A DNA stretch of 20,060 bases from CAXBDP01 sp964598395 (GCA_964598395.1 CAZRBW010000056.1:1-20060), one strand, 5' to 3'; positions 8,485 through 16,438 are shown, counted from the stretch's first letter. Numbers and translations are program-made. The notes: generated by a model not told the origin, from the letters alone.

Positions 8485-9768
8485 ATGAATCTTACAACAA
8501 AAAGTTATCAAATTTCTGATGCTGACTTTTGGAAGAAAGCTTGCTATTGGGCAAATCGTATTCATCCATCCTTTGGCTTTTATAATGGGCATGGCATAGA
8601 ATATCCTCATTACAGTTTCCCAAAAGTATTGATGGCTGGCAAACCTTGTGCTATCGATCCTGCTCTTCCCTCCTTCCCACAATTACAAAAGTATCTAGAC
8701 AAGGGAATTCACTTGGGTGGTTTTTTCGGCTATGATTTGAAAAATGAATTGGAAGATTTGAAAAGTGAAAACCCAAGCTATCATTCCTTTCCAAAATTGT
8801 TTTTCTTCGAAGCTGAGGTCATTATTTCTACAAAAGCTGATTTAATAGAAATTACTTCCACTCATCCAGATGAGATTTTAGAAGAGATTTTAGCTCAATC
8901 GCTCCCTTTTATTCAAACCAAAATTGCTGAGGTTTCGGTGAATATTAGCAGAACCGAATATCTTGAGAAAGTAGAAAAAATTAGACAGAATATATTGGAA
9001 GGTGATTTTTATGAATTGAATTTCTGTATGGAATTCACCTCCATAGTTCAATCTTTTGATCCTGTTCAAGCATTTTGGCAATTGAGCAAGGAATCCCCAA
9101 TGCCGTTTTCCTGTTTACTGAAAATGGAATCAGATTATTTGGTGTGTGCATCACCAGAGAGATTTCTAAAACATGAGAATGGCAAACTCATTTCCCAACC
9201 CATCAAAGGCACAATCCGTCGAGGAAATGATATTTCTGAAGATGAAGAGCTCAAAAAGCAATTGCAAGAGAGTGAAAAGGAAATTGCTGAAAATATGATG
9301 ATAGTAGATTTGGTTCGGAATGACCTTACTCGCTCATCCATTTTAGGCAGTATCGAGGCGGAAGAATTATTCAAAATATACAGCTTTGATCAAGTACATC
9401 AAATGATCTCGACCGTTACCTCCCGCCTTTCTCCAGATAGAAGTCCACTTGAGGCAATTGAGTTGGCTTTCCCAATGGGAAGTATGACTGGCGCACCAAA
9501 AATTATGGCTATGAACATGATTGAACGCTATGAAAATGCTAAAAGAAGCATGTTTTCAGGTGCAGCTGGATTCTTTCTTCCTGACGGTAATTTCGATTTC
9601 AATGTGATCATCAGAAGCATATATTTCTCTAGTGAATCAAAAAAGATTTCATGGCAAGCTGGCAGTGCCATTACTTGGGATTCTGTAGCTGAGCAAGAAT
9701 ATGAGGAATGCCTACTAAAAACTCGTTCGATACAAAAAATATTAGACGTAAAAATTAAGGAAGATTAA
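8485..9768 (+). CDS. pabB: Aminodeoxychorismate synthase component I (PabB type)
   Basis: The product is 427 residues in the chorismate-binding family shared by TrpE, PabB and MenF. With an amidotransferase partner, PabB turns chorismate and glutamine into 4-amino-4-deoxychorismate for folate synthesis. The chorismate-binding domain fills about residues 150-425: CASPERFLKH, QPIKGTIRRG, ENMMIVDLVRNDLTR, FPMGSMTGAPKIMAM and the Mg-binding EYEECLLKT end. The key discriminator is PIKGT, with Lys241 at the place of the nucleophilic Lys of PabB; anthranilate and isochorismate synthases have Ala there (PIAGT). The N-terminal third is weakly conserved, as usual. No glutaminase (pabA) or lyase (pabC) gene is next to it. 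A combined role in tryptophan synthesis is unlikely because of the Lys. Confidence 0.88.
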   Translation: MNLTTKSYQISDADFWKKACYWANRIHPSFGFYNGHGIEYPHYSFPKVLMAGKPCAIDPALPSFPQLQKYLDKGIHLGGFFGYDLKNELEDLKSENPSYHSFPKLFFFEAEVIISTKADLIEITSTHPDEILEEILAQSLPFIQTKIAEVSVNISRTEYLEKVEKIRQNILEGDFYELNFCMEFTSIVQSFDPVQAFWQLSKESPMPFSCLLKMESDYLVCASPERFLKHENGKLISQPIKGTIRRGNDISEDEELKKQLQESEKEIAENMMIVDLVRNDLTRSSILGSIEAEELFKIYSFDQVHQMISTVTSRLSPDRSPLEAIELAFPMGSMTGAPKIMAMNMIERYENAKRSMFSGAAGFFLPDGNFDFNVIIRSIYFSSESKKISWQAGSAITWDSVAEQEYEECLLKTRSIQKILDVKIKED

Positions 9769-9776
9769 TCTGTCAT

Positions 9777-9808
9777 TCTGTCATTCTTATCAATTATACC
9801 TATCTTTG
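9777..9808 (+). promoter_or_regulatory. Candidate Bacteroidota promoter for the miaB operon
   Basis: TATCTTTG at 9801-9808 matches TAnnTTTG perfectly. TCTG at 9777-9780 lies 20 bp upstream, at the place of the TTTG box, with one mismatch. The site is 28 bp ahead of the miaB ATG and just downstream of the pabB-like stop. A tandem 8-mer TGTCATTC TGTCATTC (9771-9786) overlaps the upstream box. Confidence 0.5.
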
Positions 9809-9836
9809 CCATTAGAAACTTGGACATAGCAAGCGC

Positions 9837-11306
9837 ATGACACAGATTATAAATACATTGGATGTATTGCAGGAAAGCAACCAAGAAGCCTGTGAAACAA
9901 TCAAAACTACAGAAAACTCCAATACTGGTAAAAATCGTAAATTATATATCGAAAGCTATGGTTGTCAGATGAACTTTTCTGATAGTGAAATAGTGAGTTC
10001 CATTATGCACAAAGAGGGTTTTGATACCACATCAGAACCCGAATCAGCTGATCTTATATTTCTCAATACCTGCAGTATTCGAGAAAAGGCGGAGCAAACA
10101 GTAAGAAATAGACTGCATCAACTCAACCACCTAAAAAGAAAAAAACCAGAGCTTGTAATCGGAGTATTAGGATGCATGGCTGAGCGGCTTAAAGAACAGT
10201 TGCTTGATGAGGAAAAGATCGTTGACATAGTAGCTGGGCCCGATGCTTATCGTGATTTGCCCACGCTTATACAGAGTGCAGATGATGGGCAAAAGGCTGT
10301 TAATGTATTTTTGTCGCGCGACGAAACCTATGCAGATATTAGTCCTGTACGGCTAAATAGCAATGGAATTACTGCTTTGATATCCATTATGCGTGGCTGT
10401 GACAATATGTGTTCGTTTTGTGTGGTACCGTTTACAAGAGGGAGAGAAAGAAGTAGAGATCCACATTCAATTGTTGCTGAAGCAAAAGATTTATTTGAAA
10501 AGGGTTTTCGAGAAGTTACTTTATTGGGGCAAAATGTAGATTCATACAAATGGTCTCCAGAGCAAAATAATAAGGCTAAACTTGAGAAAATAGAAAAGCG
10601 GGAGGAAGTGGAGATTGTGAATTTCGCAAACCTACTTGAAATGGTTGCATTGGTTTCGCCGCAGTTGAGGATACGATTTTCCACTTCTCACCCAAAAGAC
10701 ATTACCGACCAAGTATTAGAAACCATTGCTAAATACGAGAACATCTGCAATTACATCCATCTACCTGCCCAAAGTGGTAATAGTCGTGTTCTAGAGTTGA
10801 TGAACCGTACCTACACGCGCGAGTGGTATATCAACAGAGTAGATGCAATCCGCAGAATAATTGGCGATGATTGTGGCATTTCATCAGATATGATTGCAGG
10901 TTTCTGCACTGAAACTGAAGAAGAACATCAAGATACTTTGTCGTTGATGGACTACGTGAAATACGATTTCGCTTATATGTTTTTCTATTCGGAACGCCCA
11001 GGAACTTTAGCTGCAAAGAAGCTGGAAGATGATATTCCAGAGGAAGTGAAAAAGAGAAGGCTTGCTGAAATCATAGCAAAACAAAGGGAACATGGTCATT
11101 ACAGAAATCAATTGGAAGTAGGTAAGGTTCATAAAATCCTTATCGAAGGTTCCTCCCGACGTTCCGAAGATCAGATGCAAGGAAGAACATCTTCAAACAA
11201 AGTAGTAATCTTTCCTAAGGGCAATCATCAAAAAGGTGAATATGTAAATGTGCTTGTGACTGAATGTTCAGCAGCAACTTTATTTGGAACTGTAATAGAA
11301 GATTAA
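9837..11306 (+). CDS. miaB: tRNA-2-methylthio-N6-dimethylallyladenosine synthase
   Basis: The product is 489 residues. This radical-SAM enzyme adds the 2-methylthio group to N6-isopentenyladenosine-37 in tRNAs that read codons starting with U, which steadies codon-anticodon pairing. The N-terminal MTTase domain has the three Cys of the auxiliary Fe-S cluster: Cys43 (YGCQMNFSDSE), Cys79 (LNTCSIREKAE) and Cys113 (GVLGCMAERLK). The radical-SAM CxxxCxxC is Cys188, Cys192 and Cys195 (RGCDNMCSFCVVPFTRG). A TRAM RNA-binding domain ends the protein (about 425-489). YGCQMN distinguishes MiaB from RimO and MtaB. About 35 poorly conserved residues precede the core, and LYIESYGC could follow a later start, but no better one is obvious. 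It appears to lead the operon through secG; the next gene begins 18 nt after its stop. Confidence 0.96.
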   Translation: MTQIINTLDVLQESNQEACETIKTTENSNTGKNRKLYIESYGCQMNFSDSEIVSSIMHKEGFDTTSEPESADLIFLNTCSIREKAEQTVRNRLHQLNHLKRKKPELVIGVLGCMAERLKEQLLDEEKIVDIVAGPDAYRDLPTLIQSADDGQKAVNVFLSRDETYADISPVRLNSNGITALISIMRGCDNMCSFCVVPFTRGRERSRDPHSIVAEAKDLFEKGFREVTLLGQNVDSYKWSPEQNNKAKLEKIEKREEVEIVNFANLLEMVALVSPQLRIRFSTSHPKDITDQVLETIAKYENICNYIHLPAQSGNSRVLELMNRTYTREWYINRVDAIRRIIGDDCGISSDMIAGFCTETEEEHQDTLSLMDYVKYDFAYMFFYSERPGTLAAKKLEDDIPEEVKKRRLAEIIAKQREHGHYRNQLEVGKVHKILIEGSSRRSEDQMQGRTSSNKVVIFPKGNHQKGEYVNVLVTECSAATLFGTVIED

Positions 11307-11324
11307 TCATTAATTTCCATCAAC

Positions 11325-12569
11325 TTGGATATACAAAGTATCAAGCAACGGTTTGGAATTATCGGCCATTCCCCAAAGCTTAACCATGCGATTGAAGTAG
11401 CTGCACAAGTAGCAGCTACTGATATGACAGTGCTAATTACCGGCGAAAGTGGTAGCGGTAAAGAATCATTCTCTAAAATAATCCATCAGCTTAGCCATCG
11501 CAAGCACGGACAATTTATTGCGGTCAATTGCGGTGCTATTCCAGAAGGAACTATAGATTCGGAACTATTTGGACATGAAAAAGGCTCTTTTACAGGAGCG
11601 CATGAATCTCGTAAAGGATATTTTGAAGTAACCAATGGCGGTACCATTTTTCTTGATGAAATAGGCGAAATGCCTTTAGGTACTCAAGCTCGTTTGCTAA
11701 GAGTGTTGGAAAATGGAGAATTTATAAAAGTAGGTTCATCCAAAGTGCTTAAAACAGACGTGCGCGTAATTGCTGCTACCAATATCAATTTGATTGGAGC
11801 TGTAGAAAGCGGAAAGTTTAGAGAAGATCTATATTACAGATTAAGTACCATTCCAATATATGTCCCAAGTTTGCGAGAAAGAGGTGATGATTCTGTTCTT
11901 TTATTCAAGAAGTTTGCGGGAGATTTTTCTGAGAAATACAGAGTAAAACCATTGAAACTAAATGAAGCGGCTGAAAATCGACTTAAGCAATATCGATTTC
12001 CAGGCAATATCAGGCAGCTGAAAAATCTAGCAGAGCAAATGTCTGTTTTGGAATTAGAAAGAGAAGTAGATGAAGCTTGCTTGCTCAAATATTTACCAAA
12101 TAATGCGCCAAGTACTCCTGCCTTATTCAAAGGGAGTAATAGTAGTCAGGAAAATTTCAGTGAACGTGACATCCTTTACAAGGTTTTGTTTGACTTGAAA
12201 AAGGATGTTATTGATCTTAAAAAGCTAGTACATAATTTGCTAAAAGAAGATAGCCATGGAAGAGAGATGATTGGTGATAATCCTGATTTGTTTGATTTCA
12301 AACATACTAGTAGCCAAACTGATTCTAGCAATGCTCAATTTCTGATCGGTAATAGAAAAGACGAAGATGAGGATGAATATGAACTTGTCAAAGTTGAGGA
12401 TATTCAACATAGCGAAGAAGACGAATCTCTCTCATTAGAAAAAAAAGAGAAGGAAATGATTATAAAAGCCTTGAATAGAAATAACAATAAGCGTAAGTAT
12501 GCGGCAGCTGATCTGGGGATTTCAGAACGCACACTTTATAGAAAAATTAAGCAATATGAAATCAATTAA
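11325..12569 (+). CDS. Sigma-54-dependent transcriptional activator without N-terminal sensor domain
   Basis: The product is 414 residues. Enhancer-binding proteins use ATP to open sigma-54 promoters. The AAA+ domain starts almost at the N-terminus: Walker A GESGSGKE (40-47), sigma-54 contact loop GSFTGA (87-92), Walker B GGTIFLDEIGE (105-115), ATN sensor (151-153) and RFPGNIRQLKN (224-234). A Fis-type helix-turn-helix closes the protein (about 376-414, DLGISERTLYRKIKQYEI). Between them lies an unusually long linker (about 260-370) rich in Asp/Glu/Ser. No receiver, GAF or PAS domain is present, so control must come from a partner protein, the linker or expression level, as in PspF. The start is TTG, 18 nt after miaB; it gives the full conserved N-terminus (FGIIGHSPKL). 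The lptE start overlaps its end. A groES promoter of sigma-54 type lies 1.8 kb downstream. Confidence 0.92.
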   Translation: MDIQSIKQRFGIIGHSPKLNHAIEVAAQVAATDMTVLITGESGSGKESFSKIIHQLSHRKHGQFIAVNCGAIPEGTIDSELFGHEKGSFTGAHESRKGYFEVTNGGTIFLDEIGEMPLGTQARLLRVLENGEFIKVGSSKVLKTDVRVIAATNINLIGAVESGKFREDLYYRLSTIPIYVPSLRERGDDSVLLFKKFAGDFSEKYRVKPLKLNEAAENRLKQYRFPGNIRQLKNLAEQMSVLELEREVDEACLLKYLPNNAPSTPALFKGSNSSQENFSERDILYKVLFDLKKDVIDLKKLVHNLLKEDSHGREMIGDNPDLFDFKHTSSQTDSSNAQFLIGNRKDEDEDEYELVKVEDIQHSEEDESLSLEKKEKEMIIKALNRNNNKRKYAAADLGISERTLYRKIKQYEIN

Positions 12570-13119
12570 GCACGTTGTTTTTCGTGTAATAATCGTCCTT
12601 GTGTTATCAAGTATATTTATTACAGGTTGTGGTGTTTATTCATTTACTGGGATTTCTATCGATTACACACAAATTCAAACAATCTCCATAAGTAATTTTC
12701 CTGATGAGTCGGCAAGTGATCCTCAGTCTATTGGAGGCCCATCGAATATGAGCCAACTATTTTCTGAAAAACTCAGAGACTATTTTCAGCGGAATACCCA
12801 ATTGCGTTTGGTACCCTCTAATGGTGATTTGCATATTGATGGAGAAATAAAATCATACAGAAACAATCCGCAAGCAATTACCTCAGCAGATAGAGCAGGA
12901 CAAGGCGATGAGGCCGGTCTAATGAGATTAACTATTTCAATTAGAGTTAATTACGAAAATACCGTTGATGAAACGGTGAACTTTGATAAGGAATTTAGCT
13001 TCTTTGGCGACTACGATCCTAGACAAACTACCCTTCCTGCCGAAGAACCACGACTTATAGATTTGATTTTTGAACAAATAGTATTCGATATTTTCAATCA
13101 ATCAGTGGCTACTTGGTAA
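12556..13119 (+). CDS. lptE: LptE-like LPS-assembly lipoprotein
   Basis: The product is 187 residues. LptE is the outer-membrane lipoprotein that plugs the LptD barrel and helps deliver lipopolysaccharide to the surface. The signal peptide is strongly hydrophobic (VVFRVIIVLVLSSIFITG) with lipidated Cys25, directly followed by GVYSFTG, the start typical of the Bacteroidota LptE form. A ferredoxin-like alpha/beta layout follows, with IQTISISNFPDE, a helix containing LRDYFQRNTQLRLV, DLHIDGEIKSYRNNP, and a C-terminal LIDLIFEQIVFDIFNQSV helix. I place the start at the ATG at 12556, which overlaps the activator's end by 14 nt. An earlier in-frame ATG (12499) would add 19 residues before the signal peptide and sits inside the helix-turn-helix coding sequence. 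lptD is not in this window. The annotation rests on pattern and context, since LptE diverges rapidly. Confidence 0.85.
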   Translation: MKSIKHVVFRVIIVLVLSSIFITGCGVYSFTGISIDYTQIQTISISNFPDESASDPQSIGGPSNMSQLFSEKLRDYFQRNTQLRLVPSNGDLHIDGEIKSYRNNPQAITSADRAGQGDEAGLMRLTISIRVNYENTVDETVNFDKEFSFFGDYDPRQTTLPAEEPRLIDLIFEQIVFDIFNQSVATW

Positions 13120-13157
13120 GCTTTTCACTAATTTAAGGCTCATAAAATACTTTACCA

Positions 13158-13841
13158 GTGAAGAAGAAGGAATTACTACATTTAATGACACATCCATATC
13201 AGATAAGCTTCAAGGAGTTTGACAAAATGGATAAGATAGTAGCTAAGCATCCTTACTTCTCAACTTTAAAGATGATTATGGCTAAAGCAGCTTTAGAGCT
13301 TAATTTACCCGATCAAACAAATAGACTACATTCTGCTGCAATTGCATCTACAAATAGACTTGTGCTTAAATCATTGATGGAGTTTACACCTGAGGAAGCA
13401 CATCAAGTAAGTGATTTAAATAAAGAAGCAATAATTGATAAAGTAGAAATATCTACAATAGAAGAAGGTGACAACATTGATATGATTGCAGAAATCCTCA
13501 ATAAAGAACCGCGGGAGGATGAAGAGACCAATATTGTAGATTCTGCATTAACTACATCCAAATTTGATGAGCAAAAACAAATAATTGACAACTTCATCAA
13601 ATCTAATATTGGTGGAATTAAGGTAAATAAATCTGTTGATACTGAACAAGAAATTCAAAAAGATTTATCGTCGGATAGCGTGAAGTTGTCTGATAATATA
13701 GCAAGTGAAAATTTAGCTACTGTATTCGAAAAGCAAGGGAAAAAAGGAAAGGCTATTCATATTTACGAGAAATTAATTTTGAAATATCCTGAAAAAAGAA
13801 CTTACTTTGCGGGTCGAATTGAAGAACTGAAAAGAATTTAA
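13158..13841 (+). CDS. Conserved TPR-like protein between lptE and secG
   Basis: The product is 227 residues, soluble and without a signal peptide. The N-terminal helical part (about 1-80) includes HPYFSTLKMIMAKAALELN and AAIASTNRLVLKSLM, which look like helix pairs. The middle (about 85-180) is acidic and probably flexible, but carries a conserved-looking motif FDEQKQIIDNFIKSN (136-150). The C-terminus (183-227) is one clear TPR-like helix pair: SENLATVFEKQGKKGKAIHI, then YEKLILKYPEKRTYFAGRIE. I do not know its function. The same architecture in this place next to secG is familiar from related genomes, which hints at an envelope-assembly or secretion-linked role, but that is inference. The start is GTG (13158), 38 nt after lptE; the next ATG would drop the first nine residues. 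Its stop is 5 nt before secG. Confidence 0.75.
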   Translation: MKKKELLHLMTHPYQISFKEFDKMDKIVAKHPYFSTLKMIMAKAALELNLPDQTNRLHSAAIASTNRLVLKSLMEFTPEEAHQVSDLNKEAIIDKVEISTIEEGDNIDMIAEILNKEPREDEETNIVDSALTTSKFDEQKQIIDNFIKSNIGGIKVNKSVDTEQEIQKDLSSDSVKLSDNIASENLATVFEKQGKKGKAIHIYEKLILKYPEKRTYFAGRIEELKRI

Positions 13842-13846
13842 AGAAT

Positions 13847-14215
13847 ATGTTTACGTTTATTATCGTTTTAATTGTAATTGTTTCGCTACTACTAATTTTA
13901 GTAGTATTAGCTCAAAACTCTAAAGGTGGTGTTGGTAGCCAGTTTGGAGGAAGTGCTAGTCAAGTAATGGGTGTGAAGAAAACAAGTGATTTTCTTGAGA
14001 AACTTACTTGGGGTCTTGCTATTTCATTGATGTTGCTGACTGTTTCAACAAAATTTATGATTTCAGATAGCTTAAAAGATGCTGGAATTGAAAGTCCAAA
14101 CATTGAGAGAGCTAGAGAACAAGGTGTACTTCCAAGTTTTGAAGGTCAGGATCAACCACCTTCATTTGAAGAAATGGAAGAAATTATGGAAAGCGATACT
14201 ACTGGAGGAGAATAA
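13847..14215 (+). CDS. secG: Preprotein translocase subunit SecG
   Basis: The product is 122 residues. SecG is the small accessory subunit of the SecYEG channel and eases protein export by SecA. Two membrane segments are visible: about 1-22 (FTFIIVLIVIVSLLLILVVL) and 53-70 (LTWGLAISLMLLTVSTKF). The conserved cytoplasmic loop between them reads AQNSKGGVGSQFGGSASQVM, a standard SecG signature, followed by KKTSDFLEKLTWG. The C-terminal tail (about 75-122) is acidic and longer than in E. coli, ending in a run rich in Glu, which is common in this phylum. The gene begins 5 nt after the TPR-like gene, so the two are almost certainly co-transcribed. A strong terminator follows 28 nt after the stop. 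Confidence 0.95.
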   Translation: MFTFIIVLIVIVSLLLILVVLAQNSKGGVGSQFGGSASQVMGVKKTSDFLEKLTWGLAISLMLLTVSTKFMISDSLKDAGIESPNIERAREQGVLPSFEGQDQPPSFEEMEEIMESDTTGGE

Positions 14216-14242
14216 TTGCCTCCCGCATCTTTAAAATATATG

Positions 14243-14273
14243 AGAGCAGCCCAAAAAGCTGCTCTTTTTTTTT
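14243..14273 (+). terminator. Rho-independent terminator after secG
   Basis: A perfect 8-bp stem pairs AGAGCAGC (14243-14250) with GCTGCTCT (14258-14265), with a 7-nt loop CCAAAAA, followed by nine Ts (14265-14273). It separates the miaB-secG operon from groES-groEL. Confidence 0.92.
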
Positions 14274-14342
14274 GTTCATTAATCAACTAATACATGCGGC
14301 TTTTAAAAATATTTGACGGTAAAATCTACTCCAAAAATAAGC

Positions 14343-14383
14343 CTGACATGCAAAAACTGACAATTTGTGTAGAAAGACTGACA
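14343..14383 (+). promoter_or_regulatory. Three CTGACA repeats upstream of the groES promoter (candidate activator sites)
   Basis: CTGACA occurs at 14343-14348, 14357-14362 and 14378-14383, spaced 14 and 21 bp apart, ending 10 bp before the -24 element. The middle copy continues as CTGACAATTTGT, containing the small inverted repeat ACAA-T-TTGT. Sites for a sigma-54 activator are expected upstream of a -24/-12 promoter, though often 80-150 bp away; these are closer. Binding by any protein is inference. Confidence 0.45.
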
Positions 14384-14393
14384 GCAAAGGCAA

Positions 14394-14408
14394 TGGCATA
14401 AAAAGTGC
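14394..14408 (+). promoter_or_regulatory. Candidate sigma-54 (-24/-12) promoter of groES-groEL
   Basis: TGGCATAAAAAGTGC matches TGGCAC-N5-TTGC with two mismatches and exact spacing between the invariant GG (14395-14396) and GC (14407-14408). Transcription would begin near 14420, giving a leader of about 43 nt before the groES ATG. I see no CIRCE element in this intergenic region, and no clear TAnnTTTG box. Confidence 0.55.
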
Positions 14409-14462
14409 AATGAAGGAGCAGTATTGGATTACAATAATTAACAATCAAAATATCTAATCATT

Positions 14463-14741
14463 ATGTCTAAAATTAACATTAAACCTTTAGCAGATCGCGT
14501 TATCGTAGAGCCTGCACAGGCGGAAGAAAAAACAGCTTCAGGATTAATTATTCCAGACTCTGCTAAAGAAAAACCTCAAAGAGGAACTATACTGGCAGTA
14601 GGTGATGGTAAAAAAGACGAGCCACTTACTGTAAAAGCGGGCGATACTGTGCTTTATGGCAAATACGCTGGCACTGAGATTACCATAGATGGGAAAGACC
14701 TTCTTATCATGCGTGAGTCTGATATATTCGCTATCGTTTAA
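14463..14741 (+). CDS. groES: Co-chaperonin GroES
   Basis: The product is 92 residues, normal for the family. GroES caps the GroEL ring and closes the folding chamber. Landmarks are IKPLADRVIVEPAQAEEKTA with the mobile loop (about 16-32, ASGLIIPDSAKEKPQRG), GTILAVGDG, VKAGDTVLYGKYAGTEI and the C-terminal LLIMRESDIFAIV. The mobile loop's hydrophobic triplet LII, which docks on GroEL, is intact. The gene is the first of a two-gene unit, 37 nt before groEL. Expression is probably set by the sigma-54-like promoter at 14394-14408 rather than by HrcA/CIRCE. Confidence 0.98.
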   Translation: MSKINIKPLADRVIVEPAQAEEKTASGLIIPDSAKEKPQRGTILAVGDGKKDEPLTVKAGDTVLYGKYAGTEITIDGKDLLIMRESDIFAIV

Positions 14742-14777
14742 TCAATCAAAACCTAAAATTTTAAATTAGAATCAACT

Positions 14778-16409
14778 ATGTCAAAATTGATTTATTTCGA
14801 TCAGAAAGCTAGAGAATCTCTCAAAAAAGGAGTTGATACTCTTGCTAATGCAGTGAAAGTAACTTTGGGTCCAAAAGGACGCAATGTTATCCTTGATAAA
14901 AAATTTGGTGCACCAGCAGTTACAAAAGATGGTGTAACTGTAGCAAAAGAAATTGACTTGAAAGACCCAGTGGAAAACATGGGCGCTCAACTAGTGAAAG
15001 AAGTAGCTTCAAAAACAGCTGATACTGCTGGTGATGGCACTACTACTGCAACTGTACTTGCGCAGTCTATCTTCACTCATGGCATCAAAAACGTGACAGC
15101 AGGTGCCAACCCAATGGACTTGAAAAGAGGTATCGACAAAGCCGTTATCGCTGTTGTTGAACACTTGAAGAAGCAATCAAAAACCATTGATACTTCTAAA
15201 GAAATAGAACAAGTTGCAACTATATCTGCCAACAACGATTCGGCTATAGGTAAAATGATTGCTGCTGCGATGGACAAAGTAGGCAAAGACGGCGTAATCA
15301 CTGTAGAAGAAGCAAAAGGTACCGAAACTGAAGTAAAAACAGTAGAAGGTATGCAGTTCGATCGTGGTTACTTATCTCCATACTTCGTGACCAACTCAGA
15401 AAAGATGGAAGCTGAATTAGAGAATCCATACATCTTAATTTATGACAAGAAGATTTCTTCAATGAAAGAGCTTCTTCCAATTCTTGAGCCTGTAGCGCAA
15501 ACTGGCAAGCCTCTTTTGATCATTTCTGAAGACGTAGAGGGTGAAGCTTTGGCTACATTGGTGGTAAACAAAATTCGAGGTGCTCTGAAAGTTGCAGCTG
15601 TAAAAGCTCCAGGATTCGGCGATCGTCGTAAAGCAATGCTTGAGGATATCGCTATCCTTACTGGTGGTACCGTAATTTCTGAAGAAAGAGGTTACAAGCT
15701 TGAGAATGCAACTCTAGATTACCTAGGTACGGCAGACAAGATCAATATAGATAAAGATAACACTACAATTGTAAATGGCGCAGGTAAACCTGACCATATC
15801 AAAGCTAGAGTTAACGAAATCAAAGCTCAGATCGAAAAAACTACTTCTGATTATGATAAAGAAAAACTACAAGAAAGGCTTGCTAAGCTTTCAGGTGGTG
15901 TAGCTATCCTATACATTGGGGCGGCTACTGAAGTAGAAATGAAAGAGAAGAAAGATAGAGTAGATGATGCATTGCACGCAACTCGCGCCGCTGTACGCGA
16001 GGGTGTAGTAGCGGGTGGTGGTATTGCCCTACTTCGCGCTGTCGATTCTCTAGATAAAGTAAAAACGCATAATGAAGATGAAGCTATCGGTGTGAATATA
16101 ATCCGTTTAGCTCTTGAGTCTCCACTACGTACTATCGTTCAAAATGCAGGCGCAGAAGGTTCGGTAGTAATCAATAAAGTAAGAGAAGGTAAAGGTGACT
16201 ATGGCTACAACGCTCGTGAGGACATTTACGAAAACCTAATTGCTGCTGGTGTAATTGATCCAACAATGGTTACGCGTATGGCTCTTGAGAATGCCGCTTC
16301 TATTTCTTCTCTCCTACTTACTACAGAATGTGTAATAGCGGATGATCCAGAAGATAAAGAAAATGGCATGCCTCCTATGGGTGGCGGTGGCATGGGTGGC
16401 ATGATGTAA
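14778..16409 (+). CDS. groEL: Chaperonin GroEL (Hsp60)
   Basis: The product is 543 residues, full length. GroEL is the tetradecameric ATP-driven folding chamber of the cytoplasm. The equatorial ATP site is present: VTLGPKGRNVILDK (28-41), DGVTVAKEIDL and GDGTTTATVLAQ (from about 85). The apical domain includes FDRGYLSPYFVTNSEKMEAE and ALATLVVNKIRGALKVAAVK. The C-terminal equatorial part has ATEVEMKEKKDRVDDALHAT and VVAGGGIALLRA. The protein ends in the usual flexible Gly-Met tail (PPMGGGGMGGMM). No deviation from the family is evident. It follows groES in the same transcript and ends at a strong hairpin terminator 30 nt after the stop. A single groESL operon is seen here; extra copies elsewhere cannot be excluded. 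Confidence 0.99.
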   Translation: MSKLIYFDQKARESLKKGVDTLANAVKVTLGPKGRNVILDKKFGAPAVTKDGVTVAKEIDLKDPVENMGAQLVKEVASKTADTAGDGTTTATVLAQSIFTHGIKNVTAGANPMDLKRGIDKAVIAVVEHLKKQSKTIDTSKEIEQVATISANNDSAIGKMIAAAMDKVGKDGVITVEEAKGTETEVKTVEGMQFDRGYLSPYFVTNSEKMEAELENPYILIYDKKISSMKELLPILEPVAQTGKPLLIISEDVEGEALATLVVNKIRGALKVAAVKAPGFGDRRKAMLEDIAILTGGTVISEERGYKLENATLDYLGTADKINIDKDNTTIVNGAGKPDHIKARVNEIKAQIEKTTSDYDKEKLQERLAKLSGGVAILYIGAATEVEMKEKKDRVDDALHATRAAVREGVVAGGGIALLRAVDSLDKVKTHNEDEAIGVNIIRLALESPLRTIVQNAGAEGSVVINKVREGKGDYGYNAREDIYENLIAAGVIDPTMVTRMALENAASISSLLLTTECVIADDPEDKENGMPPMGGGGMGGMM

Positions 16410-16438
16410 TAATCAGCCATACTATAATATAAACTCGA

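Noticed and set aside
9135..9374. Antisense open frame within the pabB-like gene, and similar frames opposite other genes
   Set aside because: They match no family and mirror the codon pattern of clearly identified genes on the other strand.
8485..9768. Anthranilate synthase (trpE) identity
   Set aside because: The PIKGT Lys is the PabB type; TrpE and MenF carry Ala at that place, and no trp genes are adjacent.
11583..11600. GSFTGA instead of GAFTGA in the activator as a sign of lost function
   Set aside because: The essential Phe-Thr is kept, and Ser at the second position is a common natural variant.
12499..12555. Earlier ATG for lptE
   Set aside because: It lies inside the activator's helix-turn-helix coding region and would mask the signal peptide; the ATG at 12556 gives a normal lipoprotein start.
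14274..14462. CIRCE or sigma-32 control of groESL
   Set aside because: I found no TTAGCACTC-N9-GAGTGCTAA type repeat and no CTTGAAA/CCCATNT pair in the intergenic region.
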